This document shows positions 18,507 to 27,630 of a stretch of DNA of 64,000 nt, piece after piece. Within the stretch, counting starts at the first letter, position 1, and the number at the start of each line of letters is the position of its first letter. The stretch is from NCBI GenBank assembly GCA_001767525.1, contig MELF01000036.1, positions 1-64,000 on the forward strand. Reading direction: 5' to 3'. Made by a program: the position numbers and the translations under genes. The DNA comes from Acidobacteria bacterium RIFCSPLOWO2_12_FULL_68_19 (GTDB lineage: Bacteria; Acidobacteriota; Vicinamibacteria; Vicinamibacterales; UBA2999). The notes under the pieces were generated by a model that searched no databases, had not been told where the DNA came from, and saw only the letters and a program-made list of their open reading frames with translations.

Positions 18507-20798
18507 TCAGAAGCGGTAGGTATAGAGAATCTTCGACGCCAGGCGTCTGTCAACCGTCGCAAAGCGGTCGAGCAGCGGTTGTTCGACCCAGTTGTGCGTG
18601 TACACGACGTACAGGTCGTTTCCGGGTGTCAGAATCCACCGGAACCGCGACTGCCAGCCGAGCACGGCGCTCTGGCTGTCGTACTGGATGTTGTTGACGA
18701 GCGCGATGAACGGAGAGATCTGCGTTTCGGCGATGACGCGGTACAGCCGCGTCGTGAAACGCCCTTCGGGCAGCCTGATGTTGTTCCACTGGCCGTTCAG
18801 GAACAGGAAGTAGCCCGGCCGCAGCCGCAGTGAAAGGTTCATCTGCCGCTCGGCGCGCGAGCCGGAGTAGAAATCGCCCACTTCGACGCGGCCGTTGACG
18901 GCGAGCGTCCGCCGGTTCGCCGTCTGGGCGACCACGCGGTACCGCGTGAACTCGTACTCGGACCCGACCGGCAGCGTGATGCCGCGGCTGATGGCGAACG
19001 GCGCGTCCAGCCGCTCCTGTCGGTTGATCACGCTGAGGAAGACGTTGTCCTGCGTGTGCGTGCTGACGCCGAAGACCGACATGTCGAGCTCGCGCATGAG
19101 CAGCTCGTTCTTCAGATCGGTCATCAGGTCGAGCGTCGTCCCGAACCGGAACTGCCGGACGACGGGATTGCTCGCCGGCCGGGGCTGGAACGCCACCATG
19201 GGCGCGTAGCGCCGGTAGTTCAGCCGGCGGACGAACCCGATGGCGGGATCGAAGTGCTCCTGCACCTCGGTCGCCTGCAGCGCTGCGACCCACCGGTCGT
19301 TCGGATAGTCGACCGACAGGCCGAACGCCGAGTTGCCCCGGGCGATGTCGGGACGGGTGGTGTGCAGGAACCAGGCGGCGACCTCCAGGTTGTCCTTGCC
19401 CCGGAAGTTCGACGTGCCGAGCGACATGTCGATGCCGGCCGTCTGCCGGGCCTGGCCGCCGGGCGTCCGCGGGTCGCGGCGCGTGTACATGCCGCCGACG
19501 TAGGACTGCGACAGGAGGCGGCGCTTGACGCGCGCCACGGTGAAGTCCTCGCTGCTGTACCCGTTGTCCTGGCCCGTCCGTACGTGCAGCAGCCCGACGT
19601 CCTGCGCGCCGACCTGCCCGGTCACCTTCGTGCCGAAATCGATCTTCTGGGGCGTGGCGTCCGCGCTCAGTCCGACGCGCCGGCTGAAGAACGGGATGAC
19701 GAGGTCGTCGTTGCTGTTGTTGTTGTTGCCTTCGCCGAACCAGAAGCCGCCGTTGCCGCGGCGGTCGCTGTTGCTGCCGAAGTCGAGGAACGTGGCGCCG
19801 TCGAGGAAGAAGTCGCGCCGCTCGGGAAAGAAGAGCGAATACCGCGTCAGGTTCACCTGGCGCTGGTCGACCTCCGTCTGCGCGAAGTCGGTGTTGACGG
19901 TGAAGACCGTCCGCACGAGCGGCGTCGGGTTGTAGAAGAGATCCAGGCCGCCGTTGGCGTCTCCCTGCATGGCGCTCTGGCCGCGCCCCGGCGAGGCCTC
20001 CGACGTGAAGACGCCGTACGGCTTGATATCGATCCCGCGCCCCTGCGTCACGTCGCCGATGCCGGTCACCAGGCCCGTGTTGCTCATCCGGCGCAGCCCC
20101 TGGTTGCGCGCCCATCCCATCCAGAGGCTGTCCTCGTTCTTCCGGCGGACGGTCCGCTGGAAGTTGATGCCCCAGGTGTCGCTGTTCGGATTGAAGTTGA
20201 GCGTGCGGAACGGAATCTGGATCTCGAGCGCCCAGCCGATCTCGCTGCGCCGGTGCCGGGCGTTCCAGATGCCGTCCCACTGCCGGTTCTCGCCGTTGAT
20301 CCCGATGAGCGAGTCGGCCATCAGACCGGACGGATTCATCTCGAAGAAATAGCCGCTGCGGCCGTCCAGGAAGGTGTCGATCACCCACTGGAACCGGTCG
20401 TCGGAGCCGAGTCCTTCGTCGCGCCGCCGCTGCCAGCCGATCCAGCCGTCCGGGTCGGAGTCGTACGCGGTCACGCCAAGGTAGATCGATTCATCGTCGA
20501 ACACGATCCGGACCTCGGTCGGCTCGGTCGCCGGCCGGCCGTTCTGCGGTTCCTGCTGGATGAAGTTGGAGGCGGGCACGGCGCGCGTCCAGAACGGCTC
20601 GTCGAACCGCCCGTCGAGCGTGACGGATTCCCCTTCGGCCAGCCGCAGCGCCGTCATCGTGCGACGGCCTCCGTTGTCTCCCTGGCCGTTCCCCTGACTA
20701 CTGGCCTGGCCCTGTTGAGCTGCCGCCGGCAGGGCGGCGATAAGCAGCAGACCGGCGACAGACGGGAGTCGTCTGACTCCCGGGCGGCACGTGCGCAT
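18507..20798 (-). CDS. DUF5916 outer-membrane protein with CBM9-like N-terminal domain (paralogue 1)
   Basis: The 763-residue protein has a signal peptide (VAGLLLIAALPAAAQ) and an N-terminal carbohydrate-binding-family-9-like domain (LDGRFDEPFWTRAVPASNF ... YLGVTAYDSDPD) over about residues 55-260. The DUF5916 beta-rich region follows, with TDFAQTEVDQRQVNLTRYSL, and the chain ends in YTYRF, an aromatic end typical of BAM-inserted barrels. It probably sits in the outer membrane. Ligand or substrate is unknown. An Asn run (GEGNNNNSND) is encoded by an AAC microsatellite. It is followed in the same direction by nothing close, and lies downstream of a second paralogue with 154 bases between. Confidence 0.85.
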   Translation of the reverse strand: MRTCRPGVRRLPSVAGLLLIAALPAAAQQGQASSQGNGQGDNGGRRTMTALRLAEGESVTLDGRFDEPFWTRAVPASNFIQQEPQNGRPATEPTEVRIVFDDESIYLGVTAYDSDPDGWIGWQRRRDEGLGSDDRFQWVIDTFLDGRSGYFFEMNPSGLMADSLIGINGENRQWDGIWNARHRRSEIGWALEIQIPFRTLNFNPNSDTWGINFQRTVRRKNEDSLWMGWARNQGLRRMSNTGLVTGIGDVTQGRGIDIKPYGVFTSEASPGRGQSAMQGDANGGLDLFYNPTPLVRTVFTVNTDFAQTEVDQRQVNLTRYSLFFPERRDFFLDGATFLDFGSNSDRRGNGGFWFGEGNNNNSNDDLVIPFFSRRVGLSADATPQKIDFGTKVTGQVGAQDVGLLHVRTGQDNGYSSEDFTVARVKRRLLSQSYVGGMYTRRDPRTPGGQARQTAGIDMSLGTSNFRGKDNLEVAAWFLHTTRPDIARGNSAFGLSVDYPNDRWVAALQATEVQEHFDPAIGFVRRLNYRRYAPMVAFQPRPASNPVVRQFRFGTTLDLMTDLKNELLMRELDMSVFGVSTHTQDNVFLSVINRQERLDAPFAISRGITLPVGSEYEFTRYRVVAQTANRRTLAVNGRVEVGDFYSGSRAERQMNLSLRLRPGYFLFLNGQWNNIRLPEGRFTTRLYRVIAETQISPFIALVNNIQYDSQSAVLGWQSRFRWILTPGNDLYVVYTHNWVEQPLLDRFATVDRRLASKILYTYRF

Positions 20799-20952
20799 CG
20801 TGAAATGTGTTCCCTGACGGTGCAGGAGCCGGGCGAGACCTCACCCGACTGCTTCTGATACGACACCGCAGCCCCGCGCGTTGACACACCCAGGGCCACT
20901 CGCGGTTCAGGGGGCTCTCAATGTTACCCCGGGACACGGCTGGGGTGCCAGC

Positions 20953-23202
20953 TTAGAACCGGTAGGTGTAGAGGATCTTCGAGGCGAGCCGGCGATCGAG
21001 TGTAGTGAACCGGTCGAGGAGCGGCTCGTCGAGCCAGTTGTGCGTGTAGACGACGTAGAGGTCGTTGCCGGGCGACAGGGTCCACCGGAAGCGCGCCTGC
21101 CAACCGAGCACGCCGCTCTGCGTGTCGTACTGGACGTCGTTGACGAGCGCGATGAAGGGAGAGGCCTGCGTCTCGCCCACCAGCCGGTAGAGACGCGTAG
21201 TGAAGTGTCCCTCCGGGAGCTTCACGGCGTTCCACTCGCCGCCGACATAGACGATGAGCCCGGGACGCCCCCGGACGGTCAGGTTGACCTGCCGCTGGGT
21301 GCGCGTGCCGGAGTAGAAATCGCCCGTCTCGTAGCGCCCGTTGACCGAGAGCATGCGCCGTTCGGCCGTCCGGGCGAAGATTCGGAACCGCGCGTAGTCG
21401 TAGTCGGCGCCCCTCGGCAGCGTGATGCCGCGGCTCATCCTGAACGGCCCGTCGAGGCGCTCGCGGCGGCGGGTCGCATTGATCGCCAGATGGTCTTGCG
21501 AGTGCAGCGTGATGTTGAACAGTGTGACGTCGACCTGGCGCGTGAGCAGGTCGTTCTGCCGGTCCGTCATGACGTCGACGTTGGCGCCGAACCGGAGCTG
21601 CCGGATGAAGGGATGGTTGCGCGGGCGCGGCGCGAACTGGAGCGTCGGCGCGTACCGGCGGTAGTTCTGGCGCCGGAGGAAGCCGACGGCCGGGTCGAAA
21701 TGCTCCTGGACCTCGGTGGTCTGGAACCTGGCGAACCAGCGGTCGTTGGGGTAGTCGAGCAGGGCGCCGAAGGCCGAGTTGCCGCGCCCGGTGTCGGGCC
21801 GGGTGGCGTGCAGCATCCACGCCCGGAGCTCCAGGTTCTGCGACCCCCGGAAGCGTGAGGTGGCCAGCGACATGTCGAGTCCGGTGGTGTGGCGGGCGTC
21901 GCTCCCGGCCGCCAGCGAATCGCGCCGCGTGTACAACCCGCCGACGTACGACTGCGCGAACAGGCGCCGCCTCACGCGCGCCACCGTGAAGTCCTCGCGG
22001 CTGAAGCCGCTGTCCTCGCCGGTGCGCACGTGGAGCACGCCGACGTCCTGGGCGCCCACCTGGCCGGTCACCTTGGTGCCGTAATCGATCTTCTGCGGCG
22101 TGGCATCGGCGCTCAGACCGACGCGGCGGCTGAAGAAGGGGATGACCTGATCGTCGGTGTCGGGGAGCCCGAGCCAGACCGCCCGACGCCCTTCGTCGCT
22201 GCTGAAATCGAGGAAGTTGGTGCCGTCGAGGAAGAAGTCGCGCTGCTCGGGAAAGAAGAGCGAATAGCGCGTCAGGTTCACCTGGCGCTGATCGACTTCG
22301 GTCTGCGCGAAGTCGGTGTTCACGGTGAAGACCGTGCGCACGAGCGGCGTCGGGTTGTAGAACAGGTCGATCCCGGCGCTGGCGTCGCTCGCCGTGCCCG
22401 GGGCGCCGCGGCCCGGCGAGGCCTGCGAGAGGAACGCCCCGTACGGCTTGATGTCGAGGCCGCGCCCCTGGCTCACGTTGCGGATGCCGGTCACCAGGCC
22501 GGCGTTGGTCAGGCGCCAGATGCCCTCGGTCCGGCGCCATCCCGACCAGATGCTCACCTCGTTCTTCCACTGGACTGTGCGCTGGAAGTTGATGCCCCAG
22601 GTGTCGCTCGCCGGGTTGAAGTTGAGCGTGCGGAAGGGGAGCTCGATCTCGAGCGTCCAGCCGACCTCGGTCCGCCGGGCGCGAACGTCCCAGATGCCGT
22701 CCCACGCGCGGTTGGTGTCGGTGGGGCTCTGGAGCGCGTCGGTCATCGCGCCCTGCGGATTCAGCTCGAAGAAATAGCCGGTCCGCGCATCCAGGAACGT
22801 GTCGATCATGATCTGGATCTTGTCGTCCGACTGGAGGCTCTCGTCGCGGCGGCGCTGGTACGCGATGCGGCGGTCCGGCTCGGAGTCGTAGCACGTCACG
22901 CCGATGTACAGCGCATCGGCGTCGAAGGCGATGCGCACGTCGGTTCGTTCGGTCGCCGGCCGGCCGTTGTCGGGATCGACCTGGATGAAGTCGCCGGCAG
23001 GGACGGCGCGCGACCAGACCGGCTCGTCGAGCCGGCCGTCGAGCGCCACCGACTCCCCGTCGGCGAGGCGTGTGGCCGCCATGGTCCGGCGGCCACCCCC
23101 TTCGGGCGCAGCCTGCTGCCCCTGCGCGGCGAGCGCGGCGTTCGGCGGAGCACACAGGAGGGCGGCCGGCAGCAGGGCCGCCGCCGCGAGGAGGCGTCTC
23201 AT
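20953..23202 (-). CDS. DUF5916 outer-membrane protein with CBM9-like N-terminal domain (paralogue 2)
   Basis: This 749-residue tandem paralogue of the gene at 18507-20798 shares the same design: signal peptide (MRRLLAAAALLPAALLCAPP), CBM9-like domain (LDGRLDEPVWSRAVPAGDF) and DUF5916 barrel with TDFAQTEVDQRQVNLTRYSL, ending in YTYRF. The ATG at 23202 was chosen because the signal peptide begins there; the frame stays open upstream inside the neighbour. Its start overlaps the stop of the metallo-beta-lactamase-fold gene by ATGA, indicating translational coupling and a shared role. The family is often numerous in Acidobacteriota-like genomes; the ligand is unknown. Confidence 0.87.
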   Translation of the reverse strand: MRRLLAAAALLPAALLCAPPNAALAAQGQQAAPEGGGRRTMAATRLADGESVALDGRLDEPVWSRAVPAGDFIQVDPDNGRPATERTDVRIAFDADALYIGVTCYDSEPDRRIAYQRRRDESLQSDDKIQIMIDTFLDARTGYFFELNPQGAMTDALQSPTDTNRAWDGIWDVRARRTEVGWTLEIELPFRTLNFNPASDTWGINFQRTVQWKNEVSIWSGWRRTEGIWRLTNAGLVTGIRNVSQGRGLDIKPYGAFLSQASPGRGAPGTASDASAGIDLFYNPTPLVRTVFTVNTDFAQTEVDQRQVNLTRYSLFFPEQRDFFLDGTNFLDFSSDEGRRAVWLGLPDTDDQVIPFFSRRVGLSADATPQKIDYGTKVTGQVGAQDVGVLHVRTGEDSGFSREDFTVARVRRRLFAQSYVGGLYTRRDSLAAGSDARHTTGLDMSLATSRFRGSQNLELRAWMLHATRPDTGRGNSAFGALLDYPNDRWFARFQTTEVQEHFDPAVGFLRRQNYRRYAPTLQFAPRPRNHPFIRQLRFGANVDVMTDRQNDLLTRQVDVTLFNITLHSQDHLAINATRRRERLDGPFRMSRGITLPRGADYDYARFRIFARTAERRMLSVNGRYETGDFYSGTRTQRQVNLTVRGRPGLIVYVGGEWNAVKLPEGHFTTRLYRLVGETQASPFIALVNDVQYDTQSGVLGWQARFRWTLSPGNDLYVVYTHNWLDEPLLDRFTTLDRRLASKILYTYRF

Positions 23203-24332
23203 CTGGTGCCGGTGTTCCTGAGGTCCTGCGGCCGGTAGGTCTTGCTGAATCCGTTTCGCCCGTTCGCAATCGTGTAGGTGCCGTCCCGGTCCGCCGTGAG
23301 CTTGAACCAGTAGGCCGGCCCGTTGTGCGCGGGAGGCGGCGGCGCGCCCGGCCCCGGCGCCGGTACGGCCATCGGCGCAACCGGCATCGCCTGGGGCTGC
23401 TCGTCGGCCACGTTCGCGATGAACAGGCCGGGGACGGTGTACTCCTGGCCGCTGAAGAGCGAGAAGTGGATCTGCCAGAGATCCTCGAGGCCGGGCGAGG
23501 AGAAGATCGTCCGCATGACCTCGGGCTCGCCTCCCTTGCGGGTGCCGTTGTTCATGATGATGGCCCGCGGGCCGAGCGCGTGGACGACGACCTCGGAGTT
23601 CGACGTCGCCTGGCCGTGATGGACGCCGAGGATCACGTCGACTGTGCCGAGGCGGTTGGCGGGACACATCAGCTCGAATTCCTTGTTCTTCGTCAGGTCG
23701 CCGAGGTGCACCGTACGGAACCGGCCGAAGGTGACGAGCACGCCAACCGACATCGGGTCCTCGAGGTTGTTGGTGCCCGGCGTGAAGCGGGCGCAGTACG
23801 GGTTGGGCCGGCCGGCGCCGGGGAGCGGCCTGGCCAGCACCTCGCCGTTGGAGGTGACCACCTGGACGTCGACCCCGGCGAGTGGGATGCGGGCGCCCGG
23901 CCTGGCGACGGTGTGCGCCCCCTTCGCGTACATCTCCTTGTAGGCCGCCTCGAACTTCGCGCCCGATCCCGCCGGGTCGATGTTCGGTCCGGGGTCGATG
24001 AAATGGCGGACCGGCAGGCGCGGCAGCAGGTCCGGCAGGCCGCCGATGTGGTCGGCGTGGTAGTGCGTGACGATCAGGTGGTCGATCTGCGTGAGGCCGG
24101 CGTCCCTGGCGGCGGCGACGATGCGCTCGGCGTCGCGGCCGTTGCTCGGGTTGCCGGTGTCGATGAGGAGCGATTCGCCGGTGGGCGAGACGACGAGCGT
24201 GGCGTTGCCCCCCTCGACGTCGATGACGTAGATCTGGAGCGATGTCGACGCGCGGGTTTGCGCGGCTGAAGGAGCCGCCCCGACCGTCACCACGCCCAGA
24301 ACCGCCGCACGTGCCAGGAATCGCCGCGTCAT
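23199..24332 (-). CDS. Exported metallo-beta-lactamase-fold hydrolase
   Basis: The 377-residue protein has a signal peptide (FLARAAVLGVVTVGAAPSAAQ) and the metal motif T-H-Y-H-A-D-H with H90, H92, D94 and H95. Further metal ligands are expected at VHHGQATSN. The fold resembles the ComEC/Rec2-type hydrolase domain, here as a free, exported protein. A proline-rich stretch (about 310-335) precedes a small C-terminal beta domain. The ATG at 24332 follows GGAGGAGG, and TACTAT is readable as a -10 box at 24375-24380. It is translationally coupled to the following DUF5916 barrel. Substrate unknown. Confidence 0.82.
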   Translation of the reverse strand: MTRRFLARAAVLGVVTVGAAPSAAQTRASTSLQIYVIDVEGGNATLVVSPTGESLLIDTGNPSNGRDAERIVAAARDAGLTQIDHLIVTHYHADHIGGLPDLLPRLPVRHFIDPGPNIDPAGSGAKFEAAYKEMYAKGAHTVARPGARIPLAGVDVQVVTSNGEVLARPLPGAGRPNPYCARFTPGTNNLEDPMSVGVLVTFGRFRTVHLGDLTKNKEFELMCPANRLGTVDVILGVHHGQATSNSEVVVHALGPRAIIMNNGTRKGGEPEVMRTIFSSPGLEDLWQIHFSLFSGQEYTVPGLFIANVADEQPQAMPVAPMAVPAPGPGAPPPPAHNGPAYWFKLTADRDGTYTIANGRNGFSKTYRPQDLRNTGTR

Positions 24333-24387
24333 AGCCGCCTCCTCCGAGACGATCGTCGCCGGATGCGCGCCTTTATAGTACCGGAGG

Positions 24388-24712
24388 TCTGGGCTGCGGC
24401 CTCAGGCCTTGGGCCTTAGCCTCGATCATTCACGAACGCGTCGTTCACACTGCTGGGTGCGCTCTTCTCCGTTCGGGTTCCGGTTCGGGTCTGCCGTTCC
24501 TCGGTCCCCGTCGAGCCGGTTCGAGGGGTTCCGGCTAGGACGAGCCAGAGACCTCCGCCCAGTGAACCGCGAACCCGCGAACCGACCGTGAACACGAACC
24601 GAGCACCGAGCACCGAGAAGCGTGAACGACTGATTTATGAATAGTGCGGGGTAGGCCTTGGGCATTGGGCGTTGGGCATTGGGTGTTGGGCGTTGGGCGT
24701 TGGGCTGGCTGA
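24388..24712. repeat. Complex repeat region, 491-base gap without a gene
   Basis: The space from 24333 to 24823 holds no convincing gene. It contains GGCCTTGGGCCTT-type repeats at both ends (24388-24420 and 24655-24712, the latter a tandem GGGCATTGGGCGTT array). Between them is a GAACCGAGCACCGAG-type element bounded by an imperfect inverted repeat (24428-24448 and 24622-24642). The whole could fold as one long hairpin. Confidence 0.65.
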
Positions 24713-24730
24713 GGTCACGATCGCAACGGG

Positions 24731-24736
24731 TATAAT
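24731..24736 (+). promoter_or_regulatory. TATAAT -10 box upstream of the Phd/PIN pair
   Basis: A perfect TATAAT lies 87 bases before the antitoxin ATG. No clear -35 box is visible at 17 bases. The leader between may hold the operator for antitoxin-mediated autoregulation. Confidence 0.45.
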
Positions 24737-24823
24737 CAGGGCGGAGAAGAGCTACAAGCTGCCCGACGCCGTCTCCGGCACGTCAGACAGGCATTGGCAA
24801 ACCAACTCGGCACGTGAGCGATC

Positions 24824-25078
24824 ATGAAGAGCGTTGCCGCAACTGAAGCCCAAGAGCGTCTCGGTGTCGTCCTGGATGACGCGCAGCGAGAACCGGTCGT
24901 GATTCGACGCGAGGACCGCGACGTTGCCGTCGTCGTTTCGATGGCGGAGTACGAACGCCTGAGAACCGGCAACGTGCGAGCTTTCCTCGACCTGAGAAGT
25001 GAGATTGCAGCCGAAGCCGCTGCCAAAGGACTTACCGACGGACGCCTCGCCGAGATTCTGAGCGGCGATGAAGCGTGA
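24824..25078 (+). CDS. Phd/YefM-type antitoxin
   Basis: The 84-residue protein begins MKSVAATEAQERLGVVLDDA and continues PVVIRREDRDVAVVVSMAEYERL, which matches the Phd/YefM DNA-binding N-terminal fold. Such antitoxins bind their own promoter and neutralise the partner toxin through a C-terminal tail. The stop overlaps the PIN toxin gene by 11 bases, the usual arrangement for a TA operon. Confidence 0.85.
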   Translation: MKSVAATEAQERLGVVLDDAQREPVVIRREDRDVAVVVSMAEYERLRTGNVRAFLDLRSEIAAEAAAKGLTDGRLAEILSGDEA

Positions 25079-25487
25079 GCGTGTTGTTCTCGACACCAAC
25101 GTTCTGATCAGCGGCGCGCTTTCCACCACATCGACCCCGGCCGCAGCTCTGGAGAAGGCCATCAACGATGGACAACTTCTGGCTTCCAGGGCCACTCTGC
25201 GGGAGGTGATGGAAAGGCTGCTCTCGCCGAGATTCGACACCTACGTGTCGCGGGAAGAGCGCGACGCCTTGCTCCTCCGCCTGGCGCCGCTCCTCGAGAT
25301 CGTGGAGATCGTCGAGACCGTTCAGGCGTCGCGCGATCCGAAGGACGACAAGTTTCTTGGCGTCGCTGTGAACGGACGCGCCGATGTGATCGTGACTGGC
25401 GACAAAGACCTGCTTGCGTTGCACCCGTACCGCGGAATCTCAATTCTGACGCCCGCCGACTACGTCAGTCGGCAGACCTCGCGTTAG
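25068..25487 (+). CDS. PIN-domain toxin
   Basis: The 139-residue protein begins MKRERVVLDTNVLISG, with the first PIN acidic residue D9, and has further conserved acidic positions in SRDPKDDKFLGVA and VTGDKDLLAL. PIN toxins are Mg-dependent ribonucleases that block translation when not neutralised. It belongs to the 'putative toxin component, PIN family' group. Its overlap with the Phd-like gene supports a two-gene TA module. The pair lies about 190 bases upstream of tRNA-Leu and outside the islet defined by the tRNA repeat. Confidence 0.88.
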   Translation: MKRERVVLDTNVLISGALSTTSTPAAALEKAINDGQLLASRATLREVMERLLSPRFDTYVSREERDALLLRLAPLLEIVEIVETVQASRDPKDDKFLGVAVNGRADVIVTGDKDLLALHPYRGISILTPADYVSRQTSR

Positions 25488-25673
25488 ATCACTCGGCCAG
25501 CCGAGGCTTGATGCGACCGGCCTCAACGTTCCCCGTAGCTTGGCGGACGCCTCCGACGGCTTCTCACTTGAGGTGGTCGGCCAAGACATCATCGTACGAG
25601 CGCTCGAATCTTTCGAGATCGAACGACCCCGCCACTCCGGTAGAATCAGGATGTTCCACGCACTGAACCACAC

Positions 25674-25760
25674 GCCGGGGTGGCGGAACTGGCAGACGCA
25701 CGGGACTTAAAATCCCGGGCCCGCAAGGGCGTGTGGGTTCGATCCCCGCCCCCGGCACCA
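25674..25760 (+). tRNA. tRNA-Leu(TAA) with encoded CCA
   Basis: The 87-base gene begins GCCGGGG, which pairs with CCCCGGC before ACCA. The anticodon stem GGGA..TCCC holds the loop CTTAAAA, giving anticodon TAA. A long variable arm (GGGCCCGCAAGGGC) and GTTCGATC T-loop are typical of class II tRNA-Leu. Its 3' end is the attachment repeat of the following islet. Confidence 0.95.
25739..25758 (+). repeat. Direct repeat copy 1: attachment site in the tRNA-Leu 3' end
   Basis: TCGATCCCCGCCCCCGGCAC covers the T-arm and acceptor stem of tRNA-Leu. The same 20 bases recur perfectly at 27718-27737 in the same orientation. Confidence 0.85.
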
Positions 25761-26022
25761 TTTCCTTTGGGAATCGCCACACATGCCGACAGTGAGAAGG
25801 CGACCGGGCGTCGTGCGGGATGTCAATCCGCTCCTACCTTCGACTCAATAGCAGCGGCGGCGATGCTCCGTTTCATCACGACGGTCACGGCAGATACTCG
25901 CTACGGCGTCTGAGAGCTGGCAAGCAAGGCTGAAATTGCCACACGTGGGGGCGGACGCCGCTGCAATTTCTGCCCGCCTTTTGGCGTAAACCTACGAGAT
26001 GCGGCATCGCTGTTCAGCCGGG

Positions 26023-26041
26023 ATACCATCCGTGGTATAGT
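26023..26041 (+). promoter_or_regulatory. Palindrome overlapping the -10 box of the methyltransferase gene
   Basis: ATACCA (26023-26028) and TGGTAT (26033-26038) form a 6-base inverted repeat with a 4-base spacer. The right arm overlaps TATAGT (26036-26041), a plausible -10 box. Such a site could mediate autoregulation of the R-M genes. Confidence 0.45.
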
Positions 26042-26093
26042 CGTCCCGCTTGCACGTCGGTTCGACGTGCCTTTCCGACCGAAACAGTTGACG

Positions 26094-27038
26094 ATGTTGA
26101 TCGAACCCGTCAGCAAGCCCACGACACCCCTATTCGACGAACGGAAACCGGCGAAGCTCGGGCCGTTTGAACTTGTGCGCGCGGATGCCTTCGAGTGGCT
26201 GCGGACGGCGACTCAGCGCAGCCTTCATGCCATCGTGACCGATCCGCCCTACGGTCTCGTCGAGTACACGCCGGCCGAACTCGCGAAGCTGAAGAAGGGA
26301 CGTGGCGGGGTGTGGCGTATCCCGCCATCGTTCGACGGCTGTCAGCGAAGCCCGCTGCCACGGTTCACCGTGCTGACGGAAGAGGATCGCGCCAATCTGC
26401 GCGCGTTCTTTCAACGTTTCGCCGAAGCCGTCTTTCCGGCGCTCGTGCCCGGCGCTCACGTCTTCATCGCGACAAACCCGCTCGTGTCGTATCTCGTCTA
26501 CGAACCGATGATCACAGCCGGATTCGAGAAGCGCGGCGAGATTATCCGGCGCGTATTCACGCTCCGTGGCGGTGATCGGCCGAAGAACGCGCACGAAGAG
26601 TTCCACGACATCACGGTCATGCCGAAGTCGTGCTACGAGCCGTGGGGCTTGTTCCGCAAACCCTGCGAAGGGCGCGTGCAAGACAACCTTCGCAAGTGGA
26701 AGACGGGCGGCCTGCGTCGAATCTCGAGAGACGAACCGTTCAAGGACTTGATCGAAGCGTCTCCTGCTCGCGGTCTCGAACGCGAGCTTGCGCCGCATCC
26801 ATCGTTGAAACCGCAGAAGTTCCTGCGGCAGATCGTCCGCGCCGCGTTGCCATTCAACGACGGCGTGATTCTCGATCCATTCATGGGCAGTGGCTCCACC
26901 ATCGGAGCAGCGTCTGCGTGCGGGCTTCGCAGCATCGGGATCGAAATCAACGTCGAGTATTACCGGATGGCCGAAAAAGCCGTGCCGTTGCTTGCCGCGT
27001 TGCGCACGGACATGAACGGGGATGGTTCGAGCCGCTGA
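26094..27038 (+). CDS. Site-specific DNA methyltransferase (beta-type, N6A/N4C class)
   Basis: Counting from ATG 26094 the protein has 314 residues. The catalytic motif IV is TDPPYG, about residue 50 from this start, and the AdoMet motif I (DPFMGSGST) lies near residue 261, followed by GIEINVEYYRMA. This IV-before-I order marks a beta-class amino-methyltransferase, with the recognition region between the two motifs. It probably methylates adenine N6 or cytosine N4 to protect the host from the partner nuclease. A GTG at 26067 in frame is an alternative start adding nine residues; neither start has a good ribosome site. It overlaps the downstream nuclease gene by 17 bases. Confidence 0.88.
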   Translation: MLIEPVSKPTTPLFDERKPAKLGPFELVRADAFEWLRTATQRSLHAIVTDPPYGLVEYTPAELAKLKKGRGGVWRIPPSFDGCQRSPLPRFTVLTEEDRANLRAFFQRFAEAVFPALVPGAHVFIATNPLVSYLVYEPMITAGFEKRGEIIRRVFTLRGGDRPKNAHEEFHDITVMPKSCYEPWGLFRKPCEGRVQDNLRKWKTGGLRRISRDEPFKDLIEASPARGLERELAPHPSLKPQKFLRQIVRAALPFNDGVILDPFMGSGSTIGAASACGLRSIGIEINVEYYRMAEKAVPLLAALRTDMNGDGSSR

Positions 27039-27630
27039 TTTCGACGCGGCCGTTTCGTTGCCGCCCGGCTTGGACATCAGTGCGATCCGCCGCGCAATCG
27101 AATACATCGAAAAGGAACTCGCCGATTTGGTTGAACTCTACTTCGAGCAAGCGAACGTCTTCAGCGCTCTCGTCGGTATGTTCGGCACGAAAACCCTCCA
27201 CCAATACAGCCAGTTCGAGAAGAACAAACATCCAGACATCGCCGCTCAGCGGTTCCCCGATCTCTGCCGGCGCCGGCGCGTCGGCAGACTGAAGCCGAAT
27301 GACTGTCTCGAAAGCAAGGCCAGCAAGCGGCCGTTCGCAATTCAGTCGCATTTTGATCATGCCGGTTGGTATATCGTGTGGCGCTATCTCGTCGATCCGC
27401 CTGAACAGATCGAGCATGGCAAGCCGGTGATCATCTGGCGAGTGGATGTCGTGTTCCTGAACAAAGACGATTGGAAATACGAAGGGAGCACGGCCGGGGC
27501 CGGTAGCGGCGGACGCACGCACACGTTCGGCGTGAGGGAACCGGCAACGAAACTCGAAGGAACCGCCGTGTACAAGCGCAAGGACATCGTGGTCAAAGGT
27601 GGCAAGCCCGTCCCCGTCAACGGCGACTGA
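27022..27630 (+). CDS. Putative restriction endonuclease partner, PD-(D/E)XK-like
   Basis: The family is not firmly recognised. The 202-residue protein has RFPDL with P79-D80, then 16 residues later LESK with E97 and K99, which fits the PD-X(n)-(D/E)XK nuclease core. SHFDHAGWYIVWRYLVDP and IIWRVDVVFLNKDDWKYE look like a compact enzyme fold. It overlaps the methyltransferase gene by 17 bases and is within the same tRNA-bounded islet. This makes a type II restriction enzyme the best explanation, but specificity and activity are unknown. The lower GC of the pair relative to neighbours suggests transfer. Confidence 0.6.
   Translation: MVRAADFDAAVSLPPGLDISAIRRAIEYIEKELADLVELYFEQANVFSALVGMFGTKTLHQYSQFEKNKHPDIAAQRFPDLCRRRRVGRLKPNDCLESKASKRPFAIQSHFDHAGWYIVWRYLVDPPEQIEHGKPVIIWRVDVVFLNKDDWKYEGSTAGAGSGGRTHTFGVREPATKLEGTAVYKRKDIVVKGGKPVPVNGD

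Noticed and set aside
25680-25913. 77-codon open frame starting in the tRNA-Leu gene
   Set aside because: It is an accidental frame through the tRNA (MAELADARDLKSR-type) and has no support.
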